DNA from: Oscillospiraceae bacterium | Lineage (GTDB): Bacteria; Bacillota; Clostridia; Oscillospirales; UBA929 | DNA: 6,183 nucleotides | Assembly: GCA_009777685.1 (NCBI GenBank) | Contig: WRLJ01000107.1 | Span: 1 to 6,183 of the forward strand | Direction: 5' to 3' | Part shown: positions 1 through 5,335 of the stretch, piece by piece | Position numbering within the stretch: the stretch's first letter is position 1 | How the letters are laid out: every line of letters begins with the position of its first letter | Program-made: the position numbers and the translations under genes | The notes under the pieces: model-generated | Told to the model about the DNA's origin: nothing | Databases searched by the model: none | Seen by the model: the letters and a program-made list of their open reading frames with translations, nothing else

Positions 1-1
1 G

Positions 2-559
2 CTCTATCTGAGCATCATCATACCGCCGAAGCCGCCCGAGGCAAGACCGCCCGCCCTGGCGATATCCTCGTCGTTTCTGGAGAGCAACATACCGGACGCC
101 AACGGCGCGCTGAAGCTGACCGTGGAGATCTCCAACACCGGGCAGCAGAACGCCTCCGACGTGCGGATTACCCTGCAGGGATTGACGGAGGCAGGCTTGA
201 TGCTGGATGAAACCCAGCCCACAAAGACGGTCGGCGCGCTCGCCGCGGGCGCGTCTGCGGAGCTGACCTTCGCGCTGAAGGCGACGGGGGGATTGGAAAC
301 GAGAATCCACAGGCTGACCGCCGACATTCAATACAGAACGCCGGACGGCAAGGCGGAGAGCGTGGACGGGACGCTGTTCCTCTACATCATCAAGCCGCCC
401 GACCCGACCTCCGGCGAGCGGGTGCGCATGAGCGCCATGCGGCAGGATGTGACCGACCCCGGCAGAAGCAATACCGTGACGGTGACCCTCTCGTTCCGGA
501 ACTTCGGAACGGACTCCGCGCGGGACGCGGCGTTTGCCTTCAAGGGCTTGAACTCCTAG
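2..559 (+). CDS. Tandem Ig-like (CARDB/COG1361-like) surface protein, upstream fragment ending at an in-frame TAG
   Basis: This is the 5'-side piece of a large extracytoplasmic protein; its true start lies left of the window, because the frame is open from base 2. It opens with the end of one repeat (LYLSIIIPPKPP), followed by a full beta-rich domain (about 53-400) ending in LFLYIIKPPDP, then the first half of another domain (from 422). The domains share the pattern hydrophobic-x-N-x-G, then QGL/KGL, and end in a Tyr/Ile strand followed by a Pro-rich hinge. This is typical of CARDB or COG1361 S-layer-like adhesive or scaffold domains. The frame stops at TAG 557-559, but homologous sequence continues in the same frame after it, so this is a broken gene rather than a natural C-terminus. 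It is probably the first visible gene of an operon with the permease downstream. The family call is moderate, since the repeats are divergent; the interruption is directly visible. Confidence 0.7.
   Translation, partial: LYLSIIIPPKPPEARPPALAISSSFLESNIPDANGALKLTVEISNTGQQNASDVRITLQGLTEAGLMLDETQPTKTVGALAAGASAELTFALKATGGLETRIHRLTADIQYRTPDGKAESVDGTLFLYIIKPPDPTSGERVRMSAMRQDVTDPGRSNTVTVTLSFRNFGTDSARDAAFAFKGLNS
557..559 (+). other. In-frame amber (TAG) codon interrupting the surface-protein gene
   Basis: The codons read Asn-Ser-TAG-Ser-Phe-Thr in the frame shared by both fragments. The domain containing it aligns without gaps to the preceding domain: GLTEA in one matches GLNS-stop in the other, and both then run the same number of residues to a matching Gly-Ala-Gly. 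No base has been gained or lost, so a single substitution (for example from GAG, CAG, TGG or TCG) explains it. TAG ends three other genes here, which argues against reassignment. The following base is T, not a C-rich context known to favour readthrough. Confidence 0.9.
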
Positions 560-634
560 TCCTTTACCCTGCTGGGCAGCTTCGGCGACCGGCAGCTGGG
601 CAGCATCGGAGCGGGGGAGACCGTCTCGCTGAGC

Positions 635-1696
635 GTGCCGCTGCATGTCGCGGCGGAACTGAATAACGGCAACCATCAGCTGGAGACGGCGCTGACCTAC
701 ACGGACGCGCTGGGCGAGACGAAAACCGTGGAAACGGCGGTCTATATTTACATCAGCCGTCCCGAACCGCCGCCGACGCCGCCTCCGACGACGCCGCCGT
801 CGCCCGACGCCAGCATTCCGCGCGTCATCATCAGCCATCACTCCGTCTCGGAGCCGGTCGTGACGGCGGGCGGCCCCTTCGAGCTTCATTTTACCCTGAC
901 CAACACCAGCCGCGTCAAGGATATCAAAAACATGAAGGTCACAGTCACGGACGAGCAGGGCATATTCCTGCCCGTCGCGGGCGTCAACTCGTTTTATGTG
1001 GAGGAGCTGGGCATCGGCGGTCTGGTGAGCCTGTCCATCCACCTGACGCCGAAGCAGGACGCCGAGAGCAAATCCTATCCGGTGACGCTCTCGCTGGCCT
1101 ATGAGGACAGGGAGAACGCGCAGTATAACGTCAGCGAGTCGCTGAGTATCCCCGTCTACCAGCCCCAGCGGCTGGAGGTGAGCAATTTGCTCTTCTTCGG
1201 CGACGGGATGGGCGGCGCGCAGCTGAACTTCCAGTTCATCAACAAGGGAAAATCGACGCTGTACAACATGACCGTCAGGGTCGAGGGTCCGATGGCTCTG
1301 ATGGAGGGGGACTACTTCGTCGGCAATTTCCCGGCCGGGGCGATGGATTACTTTGAGGACGCGCTCCTGATCGAGAGCTACGGGGAGGTTTCGGGCTGGC
1401 TGGTCATGCAGTATGAGGACGCGGCGGGCGCGGCGCTGGAGTACCGGCAGGAGCTGTCCGCGTGGATCGACGGCGGCTTTGACCCCGGTCCCTGGGACCC
1501 CGGCCCCTGGGAGCCCGCTCCCTGGCCCGACCCCGAGCCCGGAGAGGGTGAGGGCGGGACCATTCTGGGCCTGGCCCCGTGGCTGTTCTGGACGTTGCTG
1601 GGCGTTGTTCTCGCGCTGGCCGCCGGCACGGTCGTTACGGTCGTCCTGGTCAGCAAAAAGCGGCGGGCCAAGGAAATGATGGAAGACGATGAATAA
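635..1696 (+). CDS. Tandem Ig-like surface protein, downstream fragment with Pro/Trp stalk and C-terminal membrane anchor
   Basis: This is the C-terminal continuation of the gene split by the TAG at 557; the frame is open from 560. The first possible start is the GTG at 635, but it falls inside a beta strand and has no good ribosome binding site. An internal ATG at 932 has AAGGA ten bases upstream, also inside a domain. The protein runs: rest of the broken domain to VYIYISRP (about 760), a Pro/Thr linker (PPTPPPTTPPSP), a third Ig-like domain (about 821-1165), a fourth (about 1173-1476), an acidic Pro/Trp stalk, then one membrane helix (1580-1651) and a SKKRRAK-type basic tail ending MMEDDE. 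The topology is therefore extracellular domains with a short cytoplasmic tail. Without upstream translation this fragment lacks a signal peptide and would probably not be exported. The stop codon overlaps the permease start by 8 bases, which indicates translational coupling and a shared role. The exact ligand is unknown. Confidence 0.7.
   Translation: MPLHVAAELNNGNHQLETALTYTDALGETKTVETAVYIYISRPEPPPTPPPTTPPSPDASIPRVIISHHSVSEPVVTAGGPFELHFTLTNTSRVKDIKNMKVTVTDEQGIFLPVAGVNSFYVEELGIGGLVSLSIHLTPKQDAESKSYPVTLSLAYEDRENAQYNVSESLSIPVYQPQRLEVSNLLFFGDGMGGAQLNFQFINKGKSTLYNMTVRVEGPMALMEGDYFVGNFPAGAMDYFEDALLIESYGEVSGWLVMQYEDAAGAALEYRQELSAWIDGGFDPGPWDPGPWEPAPWPDPEPGEGEGGTILGLAPWLFWTLLGVVLALAAGTVVTVVLVSKKRRAKEMMEDDE
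1481..1525 (+). repeat. Three tandem 15-base units encoding DPGPW/DPGPW/EPAPW
   Basis: Three consecutive 15-base units (1481-1495, 1496-1510, 1511-1525) encode Asp/Glu-Pro-Gly/Ala-Pro-Trp and run into a further Pro/Glu/Gly stretch (PDPEPGEGEGG). The first two units differ by one silent base. They form a stiff acidic stalk between the last Ig-like domain and the membrane helix. Units like these expand and contract by slippage, so length may vary between strains. Confidence 0.85.
1681..1696 (+). promoter_or_regulatory. Ribosome binding site and 8-base start/stop overlap for the permease
   Basis: GGAAG at 1681-1685 lies three bases before the permease ATG (1689), inside the last codons of the surface-protein gene, whose TAA is at 1694-1696. 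The spacing is short for a Shine-Dalgarno site; an AAGGA at 1669-1673 is a poorer alternative. The overlap suggests the permease is translated mainly by coupling to the upstream gene. Confidence 0.5.
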
Positions 1697-3107
1697 GCTG
1701 GATATTTTCCTGCTCGCCTTGAAGAACTTCACGCGGCGCAAGGCGCGCAGCATATTGACAATCATCGGCGTCGTGATCGGATCGGCCGCCATTGTGATTA
1801 TGGTGTCGCTGGGGATCGGGATTCAGGACAGCATGATGAAAATGTACCAGCAATGGGGCGATCTGACGACGGTCAATGTCTATCTGTGGAATATCGGAGG
1901 ACAGGGCGGCCGGGACGGCGTCGCCCCCGCCAGCCAGGAGAGCGGCGAGAACCCCTACAAGCGCGCGCTGGCGGAGGTCGAGTCGATCCCTCACGTTGCG
2001 GCGGCCATGCCGTTTAAGTACGAGAACATACGGCTGGTGTCGGGCAAGTATGTCAATCCCTGGGCGGGCGTCGCGCTGGTGGACGCCGCAAAGCTGCAAT
2101 ATTTCAACATGCCCGTGGAGTCCGGGCGGCAGCTGCGGGAGGGGGACGGGTTTGCCATTGTGCTGAACCCCAGCGCCGGGCAGGAGTTTATCAATCTGAA
2201 GGCGCGCGACCCGTGGGACTGGAGCAAGCGCCCGATGGACGAGAACGGCATGATCATCCCCTATGTGGACATCTATAACGACCCCATCAAGCTGACCTTC
2301 GACCCCTCCTACGGGGAAAAGGTCACCTACGCCGAAGGCCAGTCGCGGCGCAGGACCAAGCTGTACGACCTCGAGGTGGTCGGATTTCAGGACCCGACGA
2401 GCAACTACTCCTGGTACAATTTCATGGATATGGACACCGTCGTCAGCTATAAGAAGGACTACCTGCGGGAGCAGATGAAGGGCATGAGCTCCCAGGAGGC
2501 CCAGTGGATTCGGGACGAGATCGAGCGGCTGGACAATTTTGACCAGATGTTTGTCAAGGTGGACGACATGGACAACGTGGCCGCCGTGGTCACGCAAATC
2601 AAGGACCTCGGCTATGACTGCTGGAGCATGATGGAGAGCGTGGAAATGGCCAACGAGCAGCTGGCCCTGATTCAGCTGATCATGGGCGCGGTCGGCGCGG
2701 TGTCGCTGTTCGTGGCGGCCATCAACATCGCCAATACGATGATCATGTCGATTTATGAGCGCACCAAGGAGATCGGCATCATGAAGGTCATCGGCTGCCG
2801 TTTGGGCGATATCTGCCAGCTGTTCCTGCTGGAGGCCGGGATTCTGGGCTTGATCGGCGGAATCTTCGGCATCGGGCTGAGCTATGCCGGCTCGACGCTG
2901 CTGAACAATTTGCCGCCCAGCGAAAGCGGCTCGAATTTCCTGGGCTTTTACATCGACCCCAATCTGGACGCCAGCCTGTCGATCATCCCGTTTTGGCTGG
3001 TGCTGCTGGCGATGGCGATTTCCGTCGGCATCGCGGTGCTGGCGGGCTTGTACCCGTCCATCCGCGCGATGCGCCTGTCGGCGCTGGAAGCGATCCGGAA
3101 CGAGTAG
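1689..3107 (+). CDS. MacB/FtsX-family ABC transporter permease
   Basis: A complete 472-residue permease of the MacB/FtsX (DUF214) fold. Residues 1-20 are a basic cytoplasmic start (ALKNFTRRKARS). Helix 1 spans about 21-44, followed by a large extracytoplasmic domain of about 280 residues (45-325), as in MacB_PCD proteins. Helices 2, 3 and 4 are at about 328-352, 378-403 and 434-458. The segment ANTMIMSIYERTKEIGIMKV after helix 2 is the classic coupling region that contacts the ATPase, and the end GLYPSIRAMRLSALEAIRNE is a typical MacB terminus. Such permeases do not form channels; they transmit force from the ATPase to outer domains (mechanotransmission) or extrude envelope substrates. The gene overlaps the anchored Ig-like protein, its likely partner. 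No Walker-motif ATPase is in the window. The stop codon is TAG. The family is secure; substrate and role are unknown. Confidence 0.93.
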   Translation: MNKLDIFLLALKNFTRRKARSILTIIGVVIGSAAIVIMVSLGIGIQDSMMKMYQQWGDLTTVNVYLWNIGGQGGRDGVAPASQESGENPYKRALAEVESIPHVAAAMPFKYENIRLVSGKYVNPWAGVALVDAAKLQYFNMPVESGRQLREGDGFAIVLNPSAGQEFINLKARDPWDWSKRPMDENGMIIPYVDIYNDPIKLTFDPSYGEKVTYAEGQSRRRTKLYDLEVVGFQDPTSNYSWYNFMDMDTVVSYKKDYLREQMKGMSSQEAQWIRDEIERLDNFDQMFVKVDDMDNVAAVVTQIKDLGYDCWSMMESVEMANEQLALIQLIMGAVGAVSLFVAAINIANTMIMSIYERTKEIGIMKVIGCRLGDICQLFLLEAGILGLIGGIFGIGLSYAGSTLLNNLPPSESGSNFLGFYIDPNLDASLSIIPFWLVLLAMAISVGIAVLAGLYPSIRAMRLSALEAIRNE

Positions 3108-3150
3108 CGGGACGCGGGAATCCCGTACCCGGCGGGGGCGGAAACCGTGT

Positions 3151-3278
3151 CCTCCTCCCGCCGCCTGCGGGCGGCACCCTCCTCTGGGAGGAGGGCAAGG
3201 GAAAACCCGGGATTTTCGAGAAAGCCCCTTGCCTCCCTCACAGAGGGAGGTGGCCGCCCAAAGGCGGCCGGAGGGAGG
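3151..3278. repeat. Composite inverted repeat of two REP-like units around a central palindrome
   Basis: Unit A (3151-3201, read on the minus strand) and unit B (3225-3278, plus strand) share one design. Each has CCTTGCC, a short hairpin of C/T-rich then G/A-rich sequence, a TG(G)CCGCCC stem closing on GGCGGC, and a final GGGAGG. In A the stems are 3177-3184 with 3188-3195 and 3160-3165 with 3170-3175. In B they are 3232-3239 with 3243-3250 and 3252-3258 with 3263-3269. The copies are diverged but clearly related and lie head to head. The spacer contains a near-perfect palindrome at 3201-3217 (GAAAACCC, then GGG, one extra A, and TTTTC). This is the architecture of paired REP elements (BIME/REPIN). 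Similar C/T-G/A hairpins are, from memory, common in gaps of some Clostridia genomes. Confidence 0.75.
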
Positions 3279-3311
3279 ATTTGGGGGGCCGCACAGGCCG
3301 TAGAGCAAACA

Positions 3312-3339
3312 CAGAGGCGACCGGGGACGGTCGCCTCTG
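3312..3339. repeat. 12-bp perfect hairpin with GGGA tetraloop
   Basis: Bases 3312-3323 (CAGAGGCGACCG) pair perfectly with 3328-3339, leaving the loop GGGA at 3324-3327, which fits the GNRA pattern on the plus-strand transcript. There is no T run on either side, so it is not a typical intrinsic terminator. It may be an intergenic repeat unit or an RNA 3'-end stabiliser for the permease transcript. Confidence 0.75.
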
Positions 3340-3340
3340 C

Positions 3341-3354
3341 TACGCCGCGGCGTA
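3341..3354. repeat. 14-bp perfect palindrome TACGCCGCGGCGTA
   Basis: A perfect palindrome with no loop, directly after the 12-bp hairpin. It could be a dimeric protein binding site or part of a larger repeat with the preceding hairpin. Its position between gene 3' ends makes an operator role unlikely. Confidence 0.6.
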
Positions 3355-3362
3355 CTACATAT

Positions 3363-3446
3363 CGTCATTGCGGGCTTTGACCCGCAATCCCCCCGGATTA
3401 GCAATTTGCTTCCCTCGAGAGATTGCGGGTCAAGCCCGCAATGACG
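3363..3446. repeat. 84-base MITE-like element with 27/26-bp inverted ends
   Basis: The left arm (3363-3389, beginning CGTCATTGCGGGC) and right arm (3421-3446, ending GCCCGCAATGACG) are inverted copies differing by a single inserted T. Each arm also folds on itself (TTGCGGG with CCCGCAA), so the whole can form nested hairpins or a cruciform. The 31-base centre has no coding content. I see no clear target-site duplication. The CGTCATTGCG start is, from memory, a recurring sequence at the ends of intergenic palindromic elements in many bacteria. Confidence 0.75.
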
Positions 3447-3495
3447 AAAACAGGGTCTCCGCCCCGCGTCCCGCCCGTGTTTTACGGCGCGGGGG

Positions 3496-4647
3496 TTATC
3501 CGAACGCTTTCCGCAGTTTTGCCGCCAGTTCCCCGTCCAGATGCCGCCGTTCGCCCATATCGCCGATGATGTCCCACACCTGTTCGGGCGGCAGCTTTGC
3601 CCGGTACGGGCGCTCCTCGGTCAATGCCTGGTATACGTCGCAGATCGCCATGACCCGTTCCAGCTCGCCCAGCCGTTCGCCCGGGACGCGGTAGGGGTAT
3701 CCCGTTCCGTCAATTTTTTCGTGGTGGTTGGCGGCATAGTCGACGATATCCTCAAAGCCGTCGATCTGCTCCAAAATCTTGCGCGTGTAATAGGTGTGCT
3801 TGTTGATCTCAAAGCGCTCCTCCGCCGTGAGGGGGCCGTTCTTATGCAGGATGTCCGGCGCGACATGGAGCTTGCCGATGTCGTGCAGAAGCCCGGCGAT
3901 GTACATTTTGCTTTGGGTCTCGCCGTCATGCCCCAGATGCGCGGAGGCCTTTCCGGCCAGCTCCGCGATCCCGTGGGAATGGGCGGACGTAAACGGGCTG
4001 CGGCAGTCGATGATGTCCGCGAAGCAGCGGGCGTATTTGACCACGTCCCTGTAGCCGTAACGCACGTCGTCGCCCATCACCAGCCTGTCCGACAGCATGT
4101 ACTTGGTCTCGTGGTTGAAGTAGTCCAGCAAAAAAGACTCCCGCCCGATCAGCCGCTCAAACGCGCCGGTGACTGTGCCGGAGAACTGCGCCCTGCCCGC
4201 GTCCAGCCAGGCGCGTACGGTTTCAAACAAATCCCTGTCAAACCCGCCCGACAGTTTGCCGAAACAGTCGTCAAAGGCGCTGGCCAGGCAGACGATCTGC
4301 GCGCTGATTGGGATGCCGTCTCCCGACAGGCCGAAGATTCCCGAACCGTCGTAAAACTCGTGGTGGAGGTATACGTCCCGGGCGACGGTCGCGGGCAGGG
4401 GCAGGCCGCGCAGGATTTTTTCGCCGTCCACGCAGTGCTGGATCATATCATAGGTGTTGCTCAGGGCGATATCGTGCAGCAGGGCGGTATAGTACAGGTT
4501 CAGGATCGCGTCCGGATCCAGCCCGGCCTCCCGCCCGGTCAAAACGGACAGATACGCCGTGCTTTTGGAGTGCGACAGATTGTTCTTGCCCGCGATATCC
4601 AGAGCATAGGACAGCCCGAAAATCAAGGAGTGTCGGCTCACATTCAT
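3496..4647 (-). CDS. Tandem HD-domain protein with C-terminal HD-GYP, probable cyclic-di-GMP phosphodiesterase
   Basis: A 383-residue cytoplasmic protein without membrane helices. The first HD domain (about 20-130) keeps H26, H58-D59 (LLHDIA) and H95-H96-E with D100-G-S-G, but the GYP triplet is replaced by IFG. The second (about 205-383) is a full HD-GYP: H223, HDIGK at 255-259, H284, then HHEKIDGTGYP at 308-318 and a DVYQALTEERPYR segment from 337. Such domains bind a metal centre and hydrolyse cyclic-di-GMP or related cyclic dinucleotides; the N-terminal copy may be regulatory. I chose the ATG at 4647 because a purine-rich GAGGGGGA lies about ten bases upstream and MNVSRHSLIFGLSYALD looks like a natural start. 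The ATG at 4671 would add eight residues but lacks a binding site. The gene sits 48 bases after rubrerythrin on the same strand, with no obvious promoter or terminator between, so co-transcription is likely. Confidence 0.9.
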   Translation of the reverse strand: MNVSRHSLIFGLSYALDIAGKNNLSHSKSTAYLSVLTGREAGLDPDAILNLYYTALLHDIALSNTYDMIQHCVDGEKILRGLPLPATVARDVYLHHEFYDGSGIFGLSGDGIPISAQIVCLASAFDDCFGKLSGGFDRDLFETVRAWLDAGRAQFSGTVTGAFERLIGRESFLLDYFNHETKYMLSDRLVMGDDVRYGYRDVVKYARCFADIIDCRSPFTSAHSHGIAELAGKASAHLGHDGETQSKMYIAGLLHDIGKLHVAPDILHKNGPLTAEERFEINKHTYYTRKILEQIDGFEDIVDYAANHHEKIDGTGYPYRVPGERLGELERVMAICDVYQALTEERPYRAKLPPEQVWDIIGDMGERRHLDGELAAKLRKAFG

Positions 4648-4695
4648 GGCTCCAGTTCCCCCTCGGCCCATCGTCCAACGCGGCGGCCCGCGCCG

Positions 4696-5238
4696 CTAGA
4701 AGTAGCGGCTGAGCAAGCCCTGGAAGGCCATGCCGTGCCGCGCCTCGTCCTTGCACATCTCATGGACGGTGTCGTGTATGGCGTCGAGGTTGAGCTGCTT
4801 GGCCTTCGCCGCGAGGTCTTTTTTGCCCTGGGTCGCGCCATGCTCGGCCATCACGCGCATCTCGAGGTTCTTTCGGGTGGACACGTCGACGACCTCGCCC
4901 AGCAGCTCGGCGAACTTGGCGGCGTGCTCGGCCTCCTCAAAGGCGATTCTCTTGTACGCCTCCGCGACTTCGGGGAAGCCCTCGCGGTCAGCCTGGCGGC
5001 TCATGGCCAGATACATCCCCACCTCGGTGCATTCGCCCATAAAATTCTGCCGCAGGCCCTCGATGATTTCGGGGTCGGCGTCCCTGGCAACGCCGATCCT
5101 GTGTTCGTCGGCGAAGACAAGGCCCTCGCCGGACTGGGCGTTGAATTTCGACGCGGGGGCCTTACACTGGGGGCAGGCCTCCGGGGGCTGCGCGCCTTCG
5201 TGGACATAGCCGCAGATGGAACAGATAAATTTTTGCAT
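4696..5238 (-). CDS. rbr: Reverse rubrerythrin (N-terminal rubredoxin domain plus diiron ferritin-like domain)
   Basis: A complete 180-residue protein. Residues 1-40 form a rubredoxin-type iron site with four cysteines, C6-x2-C9 and C22-x2-C25 (CSICGYVHEG and CPQCK). Residues from about 55 to 175 form the four-helix diiron domain, with likely ligands E69, E102-x2-H105 (EEAEH), E132 and E165-x2-H168 (DEARH). In classic rubrerythrin the rubredoxin part is at the C-terminus; here it is N-terminal, as in the reverse rubrerythrins of clostridia. These reduce hydrogen peroxide, and in some species oxygen, using electrons from NAD(P)H via reductase partners in the cytoplasm. The start is well supported: AGGAGG lies six bases upstream of the ATG, behind a near-consensus promoter. 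The stop is TAG. I see no convincing PerR-type operator in the leader. Confidence 0.95.
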   Translation of the reverse strand: MQKFICSICGYVHEGAQPPEACPQCKAPASKFNAQSGEGLVFADEHRIGVARDADPEIIEGLRQNFMGECTEVGMYLAMSRQADREGFPEVAEAYKRIAFEEAEHAAKFAELLGEVVDVSTRKNLEMRVMAEHGATQGKKDLAAKAKQLNLDAIHDTVHEMCKDEARHGMAFQGLLSRYF

Positions 5239-5244
5239 GATAAT

Positions 5245-5252
5245 CCTCCTTC
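5245..5252 (-). promoter_or_regulatory. Consensus ribosome binding site of rubrerythrin
   Basis: On the minus strand the sequence reads AAGGAGG followed by GATTATC-type spacing of six to seven bases to the ATG at 5238. It matches the 3' end of Firmicute 16S rRNA fully and fixes the start codon. Confidence 0.9.
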
Positions 5253-5282
5253 TTGATCGTGTGTTCTTACATATTCATCAAA

Positions 5283-5311
5283 ATTGTACAGGGAGCGGCT
5301 GTGTTTGTCAA
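5283..5311 (-). promoter_or_regulatory. Sigma-A type promoter for the rubrerythrin-HD operon
   Basis: On the minus strand a perfect -35 box TTGACA (5306-5311) is followed by a 17-base spacer and the -10 box TACAAT (5283-5288), one mismatch from consensus. Transcription would start near 5275-5277, leaving a leader of about 38 bases. The -35 box lies only 24 bases past the kinase stop codon, and no intrinsic terminator separates them, so some readthrough from the kinase is also possible. Confidence 0.85.
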
Positions 5312-5335
5312 CGGGAGAAGGCGGGGTTTTCTGTT

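Larger units (their letters stand above)
3108..3495. other. Palindrome-rich gap between convergent genes, no gene
   Basis: The permease and the HD-domain gene converge on this 388-base gap. I find no credible gene: the frames that cross it are extensions or shadows of neighbours. It holds at least six hairpin-forming segments, annotated separately. None is followed by a clear T tract, so a standard intrinsic terminator is not evident for either gene, although the stacked hairpins could block or trim transcripts from both sides. Confidence 0.75.

Noticed and set aside
557..559. Genome-wide TAG reassignment
   Set aside because: TAG ends the permease, rubrerythrin and kinase exactly at the expected family C-termini.
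557..640. Frameshift as the cause of the split surface gene
   Set aside because: Both fragments are in the same frame and the broken domain aligns to its neighbour without an indel; only a stop codon separates them.
1650..3404. 584-codon open frame on the minus strand opposite the permease
   Set aside because: It is antisense to a clearly conserved MacB permease, its translation is low-complexity and rich in His, Arg, Asp and Gln, and it crosses the palindromic gap; typical GC-rich shadow frame.
3151..3446. CRISPR array
   Set aside because: Repeats are inverted, of different families and not separated by uniform unique spacers.
3108..3495. Intrinsic terminators for the permease or the HD gene
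   Set aside because: Several hairpins exist but none is followed by a convincing T tract in the right direction; a weak candidate near 3465-3495 on the minus strand (CCCCGCG pairing with CGCGGGG) has only a short distant T run.
4648..4671. Longer N-terminus for the HD protein from the ATG at 4671
   Set aside because: No ribosome binding site precedes it and the extra residues (MGRGGTGA) are low-complexity; the ATG at 4647 fits better.
3541..5256. 571-codon open frame on the plus strand opposite the HD protein and rubrerythrin
   Set aside because: It spans two genes with intact catalytic motifs on the other strand, including the rubrerythrin binding site, and shows no recognisable domain.
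5239..5282. Riboswitch or PerR operator in the rubrerythrin leader
   Set aside because: The leader is only about 38 bases and I see no convincing PerR-type inverted repeat.
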